From Mycolicibacterium sp. MU0050 (GTDB lineage: Bacteria; Actinomycetota; Actinomycetes; Mycobacteriales; Mycobacteriaceae), in NCBI RefSeq assembly GCF_963378085.1, contig NZ_OY726395.1:4030001-4094000 (forward strand): a DNA stretch of 64,000 nt. The letters run 5' to 3'. The notes beneath the pieces were generated by a model, which saw nothing but the letters and a program-made list of their open reading frames with translations, was not told the DNA's origin and ran no database searches. Shown here one piece after another: positions 9,067 to 15,375 of the stretch. Position numbers and translations under genes: made by a program. Each line of letters opens with the position of its first letter. Position 1 is the stretch's first letter.

Positions 9067-10649
9067 GCCGACTCGTCGAGCACCTGTCAACGGCGCTCAC
9101 CACGTCCTCGTGTGATCTGCACGTTCTGAACGACGACCATGAGACCTGGTCAGCGCATCCCTGGGGCGAGGTGTATGCGCGCGCGGAGAATTTCGCCGAG
9201 GCCGTGCACGACCGCGGACCGGCGGAAGCCGTTGCGCTCATTGGTGAACCGAACATCGAGTTCCTCTCGGCAATCTTCGGAAGCTGGCTGGCCGGCGCCA
9301 GCGTCGCGCTGCTACCCGGACCGATCCGCGGCGCAGACCACGGCCAGTGGGCCCAGGCGACCCTGAGCCGCTGCCACAGCATCGGCGTGTCATCGGTGTT
9401 CAGCCATGGGGACCGACTGGCCGATCTGCAGGCCTGCGACCAACTGAATCGCGTCCACGACGTCATCCCGCTGGCGCATCCGCAACGCTCGACCACGCTG
9501 ACTCCCGCCGGCACCGACCGTCCGGCGATTCTGCAGGGAACCGCGGGCTCCACCGGCACCCCCAAGACCGCGCAACTGTCCCACGATGCGGTGCTCGCGA
9601 ACCTCTGCGGAATCACCGAACGGGTGAGCATCGAAAGCGGCCGCGATACCGGGCTCTCCTGGCTGCCGCTGTATCACGACATGGGTTTGACCTTCCTGCT
9701 CACCACCGCGCTCTCGGGATTGTCCGCCTACCAGGCGCCCACGTCGGCGTTCTCGGCGATGCCGTTCCGGTGGCTGGGCTGGCTCGCAGACAGTCGCGCC
9801 ACGCTGACGGCCGCCCCGAACTTTGCGTACAACGTGCTGGGCAAGTACGCCAGCCGGCTCCCGGACTGCGACCTCAGCAGCATCCGGTTCGCCCTCAACG
9901 GCGGCGAGCCGGTGGACTGCGCGGGAATGGCGCGCTTTGCCACCGAGTTCCAACGGTTCGGGTTCGACGCCGGAGCCCTCTCACCGGCCTACGGAATGGC
10001 CGAATCGACGTGCGCGGTCTCGGTGACGCCGCCCGGCAACGGTCTGCAGTTCGACGAGGTCCGCGTCAAAACCGACGAGGGCGAGCTGCTGCGGCGCCAT
10101 GCTGTTCTCGGTAATGCCATCAGCGGCATGGAAATTCGCATCGAACCCGTCGACTTTCCGGTGGCCGAGGCCGAGGGCCGCGACGCCGGCGAAGTCCAGA
10201 TCCGTGGCGATTCCATGATGGCCGGGTACCTCGGCGACGCCCCGCGCGATGCCGAGAAATGGTTCGGCACCGGAGATCTCGGCTACTTCACCGACGACGG
10301 GTTGGTGGTGTGCGGTCGCGTGAAGGAACTGATCCATATCGCGGGACGCAACGTGTTCCCCAGTGAGATAGAACGGATCGCCGGCCAGGTGCCCGGCGTG
10401 CGTGAGGGCTCCGTGGTCGCGGTGGGGTCCGCCGAGCAGAGCGCCCGCCCCGGCCTGGTGATCGCCGCGGAGTTCCGGGGCGGTGACGAGGAGGAAACGC
10501 GGATCACCTTGGTACGCAAGGTGGCCTCAGAGTGCGGCGTGGTTCCCGCCAGGGTGCTGTTCGTCGAACCGGGGACTCTGCCCCGAACGTCGTCAGGCAA
10601 GCTGCGCCGCCTCGAGGTGCAGAAGACGCTGGTGGCCGACCGCGGCTAG
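9063..10649 (+). CDS. mbtM: MbtM-like fatty-acyl-AMP ligase (FadD33-like)
   Basis: A 528-residue ANL-superfamily adenylating enzyme. Visible core motifs are the P-loop TAGSTGTPK (about 160), SPAYGMAEST (A5), GEVQIRGDSMMAGY, TGDLGY (A7), GRVKELIHIAGRNVFPSEIE (A8) and the catalytic lysine in PRTSSGKLRR (A10). It is complete and looks active. The pairing with a small carrier, by 4-bp overlap, matches mbtL-mbtM of the mycobactin acyl-chain cluster; mbtN and mbtK are not next to it here. The substrate would be a fatty acid transferred to a carrier protein. Another FAAL role is possible because the adjacent carrier lacks its serine. It converges on a DinB gene with a 4-bp overlap. Confidence 0.75.
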   Translation: MSRLVEHLSTALTTSSCDLHVLNDDHETWSAHPWGEVYARAENFAEAVHDRGPAEAVALIGEPNIEFLSAIFGSWLAGASVALLPGPIRGADHGQWAQATLSRCHSIGVSSVFSHGDRLADLQACDQLNRVHDVIPLAHPQRSTTLTPAGTDRPAILQGTAGSTGTPKTAQLSHDAVLANLCGITERVSIESGRDTGLSWLPLYHDMGLTFLLTTALSGLSAYQAPTSAFSAMPFRWLGWLADSRATLTAAPNFAYNVLGKYASRLPDCDLSSIRFALNGGEPVDCAGMARFATEFQRFGFDAGALSPAYGMAESTCAVSVTPPGNGLQFDEVRVKTDEGELLRRHAVLGNAISGMEIRIEPVDFPVAEAEGRDAGEVQIRGDSMMAGYLGDAPRDAEKWFGTGDLGYFTDDGLVVCGRVKELIHIAGRNVFPSEIERIAGQVPGVREGSVVAVGSAEQSARPGLVIAAEFRGGDEEETRITLVRKVASECGVVPARVLFVEPGTLPRTSSGKLRRLEVQKTLVADRG

Positions 10650-11173
10650 GAACCCCCGGGCGCGATACCGCGCAGGTAGGCGGCCTGGCCCAGATGTTGC
10701 GCGCAGTCGTCGATGACGCTGACCAGTCGCACCGCCGCGGTGACCGGTGGATCCCAGTTGTCGTCGACGACACGGGCCAACTCGCCGTCGGTGAGGGTGG
10801 TGACGTAGTCCAGCGTCATCGCGTGCACGGCCCGGTAGTACCCGGCCAGCAATTCCGCACCCACGCGCACCTTTGCGACGTCGGCACTGGAATGCCCGTA
10901 ACCCATGTCGCCACGGGGTAGGTCCAGCCCGAAGCGGTCCACCCAACCCTCGCCCGTCCAGACCTGCTCGACGCCGGCGATGTCGGCGATCTGGAGGTCC
11001 TGCCCGCGGGCGCTGTGCCAGATCAGCCAGGCAATGCTGTTGGCGTCTTCGGTTGGGCGATAGAACGAGACCTCATCGGTGAGGCCGTCGGTCAACTCGT
11101 CGGAGTGTTCGACAAGCCGCGTGAACGCATCTCGCAACAGTTCCTGCACCGCTGCGTTAGGGGTGTCAGTCAT
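10646..11173 (-). CDS. DinB/DUF664 family protein
   Basis: A 175-residue four-helix-bundle protein. His residues in AWLIWHSARGQD and CAQHLGQAAYLRG, with the acidic residues nearby, match the metal site of the DinB superfamily. Actinobacterial members are often mycothiol-dependent transferases or isomerases. Residues 1-40 form the first helix. It stands alone, converging on mbtM. The substrate cannot be told. Confidence 0.8.
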   Translation of the reverse strand: MTDTPNAAVQELLRDAFTRLVEHSDELTDGLTDEVSFYRPTEDANSIAWLIWHSARGQDLQIADIAGVEQVWTGEGWVDRFGLDLPRGDMGYGHSSADVAKVRVGAELLAGYYRAVHAMTLDYVTTLTDGELARVVDDNWDPPVTAAVRLVSVIDDCAQHLGQAAYLRGIAPGGS

Positions 11174-11194
11174 GACACCGACGCTACGCCCCGC

Positions 11195-11881
11195 CTACTG
11201 CGTCGGCCGACGCATACGCAGCCCCACCGATCGGGCAAGCAGATAGCAGACCGTGAAGATGCCCGCCGAGATCACCGTGACGATGCCGAACTGCAGGTAC
11301 TGGCCTCGGGCGATGCGCTGGCGATGCATGCCGTCGTTGAGGCCCGAGACCACCGCTGGCACGGTGAGGAGGAACAACCCCAGCAGACCGTAAAGCACGG
11401 GCTCGTGGTCGATCACATACGCGAGCAGATTGATTGCTCCGATTCCGACACAGAAAATAGAGAGCCACCACACTTTTGCGGCAGAGGCGCGCCGCGTGTA
11501 GGGGTCCTTACCGTCGGCGGTATCGGGCAGATACTCGGCGCTTTCGAACGCGATTACCCGCCCGCCGATCTTTATCAATTGCGTACGGAAATACGCGGGC
11601 AGCACCAAACAGAACACGCAAAGGCCCGCCACGATCAATCCTGTGCGCACATTCGGAAGTGCTGCGATGAATGCGCACGCCGCCGCGAAAACTGTTCCGC
11701 TCCAATAGGTTCTGCGCTGGCTGGATAAGTCACCTCGACTGCCATCGGGGATCAGGGTGGTAGCCACACACACCATCGTCAACACGTAGAAAATCAGCGT
11801 GTGCGGCCGCTCGCCAGCCAGTTCGACGATGCCCCGGGCGTGTAGGCTAACGGAATCAGGGCTACTCACTTCTTGATCCAT
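11195..11881 (-). CDS. Membrane protein, module copy 2
   Basis: A 228-residue protein with about six TM helices. The middle part (about 55-118) matches the 120-residue protein at 7007-7369: RRTYWSGT, AALPNVRTGL and LIKIGGRVIAF. It has an extra polar N-terminus of about 25 residues and an additional C-terminal half with three helices. The gene begins 16 bp inside the end of the AGGDPW gene, so the two are translationally coupled, as in copy 1. A 60-base line counted by eye is about 58% GC, below the flanking genes. A partner or immunity role is inferred from the conserved pairing only. Confidence 0.7.
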   Translation of the reverse strand: MDQEVSSPDSVSLHARGIVELAGERPHTLIFYVLTMVCVATTLIPDGSRGDLSSQRRTYWSGTVFAAACAFIAALPNVRTGLIVAGLCVFCLVLPAYFRTQLIKIGGRVIAFESAEYLPDTADGKDPYTRRASAAKVWWLSIFCVGIGAINLLAYVIDHEPVLYGLLGLFLLTVPAVVSGLNDGMHRQRIARGQYLQFGIVTVISAGIFTVCYLLARSVGLRMRRPTQ

Positions 11882-13434
11882 TCGATCGTCTTCTCCACGG
11901 CGAATTGGCCGCCCAACGCGCCCGCGGTCCCGAAGAGGACAGCACCCGCGAATGCGCCCGGGGGGCCGGCCACTGCTCCAATTGAGGCCCCGTACGGAGC
12001 CAACGCCGATGCCCCGGCCATCGCGCCCCCAGCCTCCGCCGCTACCTCGACCGGCGACCGATCGTTGACAAAAATATCGTAGAGACCCACACCGAGGGTG
12101 ACAGCGCTACTGACGCGTCCCATCTTCCTACCGAGGTCACTCAGCGATCGAACATCGGCCTCGCTGAACGCAACACCAGGTTCCCAATGGCGCCCGCGCG
12201 GAAGCCGGTCGGCGAACTCGTTCACCGCGTGTTGGCCCGCACCGAAGACGTGGCCCGCCGCAGTCGCCGCATCCAGATACTCCTGCGGCATCACCCCGCG
12301 GGAGATCCCATCGACCATGGCCCGGGCCGCATCCGGCGATATCTCACAGTCCACCAACTGGTCGTAAAGCTTCGTCAACGCCGCCGACCGGTCCCGCGCC
12401 TCCATGTCGTTGATCAAGCGGGTGGCGTCATCGGCCGACATCGGCAACTTGCTCCAGGGCAATTGCGCGTCCTGCAACTGCCGCTGCAACAGCAGGCGGC
12501 CGCGCGCCCGGTCGCGCATGTCCCCACCCAGGACCGTGTCCCTCGGCACGGGGCCGACGGAATGGACCATGTTGAAGTCGGCGAGACGGCTGCCGGCCAG
12601 TCGCGCGGCCTCTTCCTGTTCGGCGACATCGCCGTAGCGCGCGGCGCCGTTGGCCGGGTCGGTCACGGTGGCGTAGTCGTCGAGCCGGCGGTCCGCGGCG
12701 ATCTGGTCCAGCGTCCATTGCAGATGCCCGTGCGGATGCAGCCGACGGGCATTCGCCACGGTCTCCTCGTCCTTGGCGCGCTGACCGGAGCCCTCGTACT
12801 CCGCCGCGGCTTCCTGCGGCGTATCCCCCGGTGCCCCGTCTGCATCGTCGATGGCCGCGGGGACATACCCGGTCTCCATCAACGCCGTCTCACCGTCCTG
12901 TAGCTGCACGATGTACGCGCCGCGGGTGTTGTTGACCTGGTTCAGTGCAGCCGTGGTCACAGCCTGTGCCTCGGTGATGAGCTCCGACGCCTCGATGTAC
13001 ATCCCTTTCATCGCCTCGCCGATCTCCTCATCGATGTCGTGCAGATCGGCGTTGAGATCCTCGATGGTCGCCGCGCTGTCCCGCTGCGCCGTCGCCAACG
13101 CGGCGGCAATTTCCTGGAGGGCGACCGCGATCTTTCCCAATGCCTCCGGCTGCCCGCCCAGAGCGGCGCTGACCTTCTGCACCTCCGCGTGATCGTTGAT
13201 CGGATGCTCGACGGTGTCTTCCCGGTCCCAGGACTCCTCGAACTGCCGTTTGGCGATGTTGAACTGTTCGTCGGCGTCCTTGAGGTGCCCCGCGGCCTCC
13301 CGGAACGCATCGGCCAGACCACTGATCTCCCCCGGGTCGCCGTCCTGCAGTTCACGGTCGGCTTCCCACGGGTCCCCACCGGCGGCCGCGACCAGTGTCG
13401 CGGTGTCCAGCCAGCGCAAATTGGGCTTGCTCAT
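11866..13434 (-). CDS. AGGDPW-type mycobacterial protein, module copy 2
   Basis: A 522-residue paralogue of the protein at 5485-7002. Shared blocks are AAAGGDPWEADRELQDGDPG near the N-terminus, SWDRED...EHPINDHAEV, PAAIDDADG, RLADFNM...LGGDMRDRARGRLLLQRQLQ, a GLYDIF region and a C-terminal Gly/Ala-rich hydrophobic stretch before VEKTIEWIKK. Identity is moderate and spread over the whole length, so this is old duplication rather than recent copying. ATG 13434 (MSKPNLRW) is chosen; a GTG at 13455 would add 7 residues. It is divergent from the DUF2563-like gene, unlike copy 1. No catalytic motif is recognised. Confidence 0.75.
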   Translation of the reverse strand: MSKPNLRWLDTATLVAAAGGDPWEADRELQDGDPGEISGLADAFREAAGHLKDADEQFNIAKRQFEESWDREDTVEHPINDHAEVQKVSAALGGQPEALGKIAVALQEIAAALATAQRDSAATIEDLNADLHDIDEEIGEAMKGMYIEASELITEAQAVTTAALNQVNNTRGAYIVQLQDGETALMETGYVPAAIDDADGAPGDTPQEAAAEYEGSGQRAKDEETVANARRLHPHGHLQWTLDQIAADRRLDDYATVTDPANGAARYGDVAEQEEAARLAGSRLADFNMVHSVGPVPRDTVLGGDMRDRARGRLLLQRQLQDAQLPWSKLPMSADDATRLINDMEARDRSAALTKLYDQLVDCEISPDAARAMVDGISRGVMPQEYLDAATAAGHVFGAGQHAVNEFADRLPRGRHWEPGVAFSEADVRSLSDLGRKMGRVSSAVTLGVGLYDIFVNDRSPVEVAAEAGGAMAGASALAPYGASIGAVAGPPGAFAGAVLFGTAGALGGQFAVEKTIEWIKK

Positions 13435-13487
13435 GCCCGCCCCCGAGATCCCCACATCGGCACGACGGGAAATTTACCGTCTGGGCG

Positions 13488-13504
13488 GGTGACCACAAGT
13501 CACC
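13488..13504. promoter_or_regulatory. Inverted repeat in the divergent region of module copy 2
   Basis: GGTGAC-CACAA-GTCACC, a perfect 6-bp inverted repeat. It overlaps a possible minus-strand -35 (TTGTGG) that lies 16 bp from TAAATT and points at the AGGDPW gene. It could be an operator or a chance palindrome. Confidence 0.3.
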
Positions 13505-13542
13505 TATTTCGAGCTGGGCACTCCCGCCCGCAAAGAAGTGAA

Positions 13543-13570
13543 TTGCTCCGGTCCAGCTAACCCCGATAAT
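13543..13570 (+). promoter_or_regulatory. Promoter of the second DUF2563-like gene
   Basis: TTGCTC (13543-13548), a 16-bp spacer, then GATAAT (13565-13570). The ATG at 13578 comes 7 nt after the -10 box, so the mRNA is probably leaderless and starts at that codon. Confidence 0.55.
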
Positions 13571-13577
13571 GGAATCC

Positions 13578-13886
13578 ATGTACGTCAACATCACAGGCTT
13601 GCGCGCTGGGGGCACCGGCTCGTACAGCTCCGCCGACCACGCGGATCAGAGTTCGGGTTCCCTGTCCCGGACAGCGGTGTCGTCCGGGATGTTCGGCAGT
13701 TTCTCGGAGGCCAAGGCATTCGGGCGACGGGTGCGCAGCGCCCACTCACACAACGTGGGCCTGATCAAGAACCACACCGACCAGCTCGGCAAGATCGGTG
13801 ACCACGCGCGCCATGTCGCCGTGGAGTTCGAAGACATGGAACGCCGCAACGTCGCCGATATCCGCGCCGTCCAGGACGCCCTCTAG
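13578..13886 (+). CDS. DUF2563-like small helical protein, module copy 2
   Basis: A 102-residue paralogue of the protein at 5189-5506. MYVNITGLRAGG aligns with MHVDIAQMRAGA, SSGMFGSFSEAKAF with SAGMFGDFSAAEQF, and FEDMERRNVADIRAV with FVEMERRNTEAIEAV. ATG 13578 is preferred to ATG 13569 because of this alignment and the leaderless promoter. Its TAG stop lies inside the TCTAGA that was duplicated by the IS insertion next to it, so the protein is intact. A secretion-partner role is inferred from size, hairpin shape and gene pairing. Confidence 0.72.
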   Translation: MYVNITGLRAGGTGSYSSADHADQSSGSLSRTAVSSGMFGSFSEAKAFGRRVRSAHSHNVGLIKNHTDQLGKIGDHARHVAVEFEDMERRNVADIRAVQDAL

Positions 13887-13887
13887 A
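13882..13887. repeat. Left target-site duplication of the IS element
   Basis: TCTAGA directly before the left end TGTACC of the IS. It contains the TAG stop of the upstream gene and has an identical copy at 14966-14971. Confidence 0.85.
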
Positions 13888-13934
13888 TGTACCGGGACAG
13901 GACGTTGGTAGCAGGCGTGTTGGCTTGAAGTGAG

Positions 13935-13990
13935 GAGAACCTCCGGGTGGGGTGTGGCTTGTCTAGGTCCACTGCTCTCCGGAGGTTCTC
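13935..13990 (+). repeat. 12-bp inverted repeat hiding the transposase ribosome site
   Basis: GAGAACCTCCGG (13935-13946) pairs perfectly with CCGGAGGTTCTC (13979-13990). The right arm contains the GGAGG Shine-Dalgarno (13981-13985), five bases before the GTG start. Transcripts entering from outside would fold this hairpin and mask translation, while a transcript begun in the 32-nt loop would not. Confidence 0.7.
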
Positions 13991-14956
13991 GTGTCCCACC
14001 GTAATGCCCGTACGACGTTTCACGGCCGGCTGCTGATGGTGCGCCGGTATCAGGCCGGCTGGCCTAAGACCCATATCGCCACGGCGATGGGCGTCTCGCG
14101 CAAGTGTGTCCACACCTGGATCAGCCGGTTCGAGTCCGAGGGCGAAGCCGGCCTCATCGACCGGTCCTCGCGGCCGCACACCACACCGACCCGTACTCCG
14201 CGCAGCGTGGAGAACCAGATCGTGGCCTGGCGGCGGCGCCACCGCTGCGGCCCCGACGAAATCGCGGCCAAGCTGGGGGTATGCGCGCGAACGGTGTCGC
14301 GCGTGTTGAACAGGCGTCAGATGCCGTACTTGCGCGACTGCGACCCGATGACCGGTCAGGTAATCCGCGCCTCGAAGGCCACGGCCGTTCGCTACGAGCG
14401 AGCCCGCCCCGGCGAACTGGTGCACATGGACGTCAAGAAACTGGGCCGCATCCCCGACGGCGGCGGCTGGCGGGCTCACGGTCGAGGACACGCCCCGAAC
14501 CGAGACCGCAAGAGCGGTAACGGCTTCGATTACGTGCACTCCCTGGTCGATGACCATTCCCGCCTGGCCTATTCCGAGATCCTGCCCGACGAGAAAGGGG
14601 CCACCTGCGCAGGGTTCTTGCAGCGAGCGGCACTGCACTTCCGCGCCCACGGAATCACCACCATCGAGGCGGTCATGACTGATAACGCCTGGGCCTACCG
14701 CTACAGCCTGCGCGATGTCTGCGCAGAGCTGGGTGCGCGCCAGGTGTTCATCAAACCGCACTGCCCCTGGCAGAACGGCAAGGTAGAGCGTCTCAACCGC
14801 ACCCTGCAGACCGAGTGGGCCTACAAGCGCGTCTTCGCGTCCAACGCTCACCGCGCCGCAGCCCTTGCCCCCTGGCTCAAGTACTACAACACTGAACGCC
14901 GTCACAGTGCACTCGGCGGCCTCCCACCGATCAGCCGACTGACACCAACCTCATGA
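13991..14956 (+). CDS. IS481-family transposase
   Basis: A 321-residue DDE transposase. The N-terminal HTH (about 5-60, with IATAMGVSRKCVHTWISRF) and a second HTH-like segment bind the IS ends. The integrase core carries Asp in LVHMDVKK, Asp in VMTDNAWAY and Glu in NGKVERLNR. Length and motifs are those of complete IS481 enzymes. The start is GTG 13991, immediately after a GGAGG that is part of an inverted repeat. The gene fills almost the whole element. Confidence 0.93.
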   Translation: MSHRNARTTFHGRLLMVRRYQAGWPKTHIATAMGVSRKCVHTWISRFESEGEAGLIDRSSRPHTTPTRTPRSVENQIVAWRRRHRCGPDEIAAKLGVCARTVSRVLNRRQMPYLRDCDPMTGQVIRASKATAVRYERARPGELVHMDVKKLGRIPDGGGWRAHGRGHAPNRDRKSGNGFDYVHSLVDDHSRLAYSEILPDEKGATCAGFLQRAALHFRAHGITTIEAVMTDNAWAYRYSLRDVCAELGARQVFIKPHCPWQNGKVERLNRTLQTEWAYKRVFASNAHRAAALAPWLKYYNTERRHSALGGLPPISRLTPTS

Positions 14957-14965
14957 CTCAGTACA

Positions 14966-14971
14966 TCTAGA
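14966..14971. repeat. Right target-site duplication of the IS element
   Basis: TCTAGA directly after the right end GTACA. Its CTA (14967-14969) is the reverse complement of the TAG stop of the VOC gene. Confidence 0.85.
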
Positions 14972-15353
14972 CGGCCGCCGCGTCGTGGAAGACGGCCTCG
15001 ACGTTGTTGCCGTCGGGGTCACGGACGAACGCCCCGTAGTAGCCGGGGTGGTATTCGGGCCACACCCGCGGCGCGTGCAGCGACTCGGCGCCCAGTGCCA
15101 GCGCCGCGTCGTAGAACGCCTGCACAGCGTCCCGGTCCGCCGCGCGAAACGCACAGTGCACCTCACGATTCGGCCCGTCGGCGTTACCGGCGGACGCATC
15201 GGCGATCCAGAAGTCCGGCCGCCCGTCGCGGCCGTATCCGATCGCTACTCCGTAGTCCAGTTGTCGGGTGTAGCCGAGGACACCGAGGACGCGGTCGTAG
15301 AACTCCTGCGACCGGGCCCAGTCGTGGCAGTTGATTCCCACGTGATCGATCAT
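14967..15353 (-). CDS. VOC/glyoxalase-family protein
   Basis: A 128-residue protein with the paired beta-alpha-beta-beta-beta units of the vicinal oxygen chelate fold. MIDHVGINCHDWARSQEFYD opens the first unit, with a probable metal His4, and AFVRDPDGNNVEAVFH closes the second, with a probable metal Glu. The reaction (lyase, dioxygenase or resistance protein) cannot be told. ATG 15353 is chosen; an ATG at 15368 would add five residues. It is divergent from the amidohydrolase by 22 bp. Its stop codon is within the IS target duplication and remains intact. Confidence 0.82.
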   Translation of the reverse strand: MIDHVGINCHDWARSQEFYDRVLGVLGYTRQLDYGVAIGYGRDGRPDFWIADASAGNADGPNREVHCAFRAADRDAVQAFYDAALALGAESLHAPRVWPEYHPGYYGAFVRDPDGNNVEAVFHDAAAV

Positions 15354-15375
15354 CGGGCCACCGTACATTCGAGGT

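Larger units (their letters stand above)
13888..14965 (+). mobile_element. IS481-family insertion sequence, 1078 bp, apparently intact
   Basis: The element runs from TGTACCGGGACAGG to ...CAGTACA. The terminal inverted repeats match at 17 of the first 22 positions (TGTAC at both tips, GTTGGT at the inner side). It has one transposase gene and is flanked by a perfect 6-bp TCTAGA duplication. IS481-family elements are known to favour NCTAGN targets with 6-bp duplications, which is what is seen. The intact ends, duplication and transposase suggest a recent, probably still active insertion. Confidence 0.9.
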
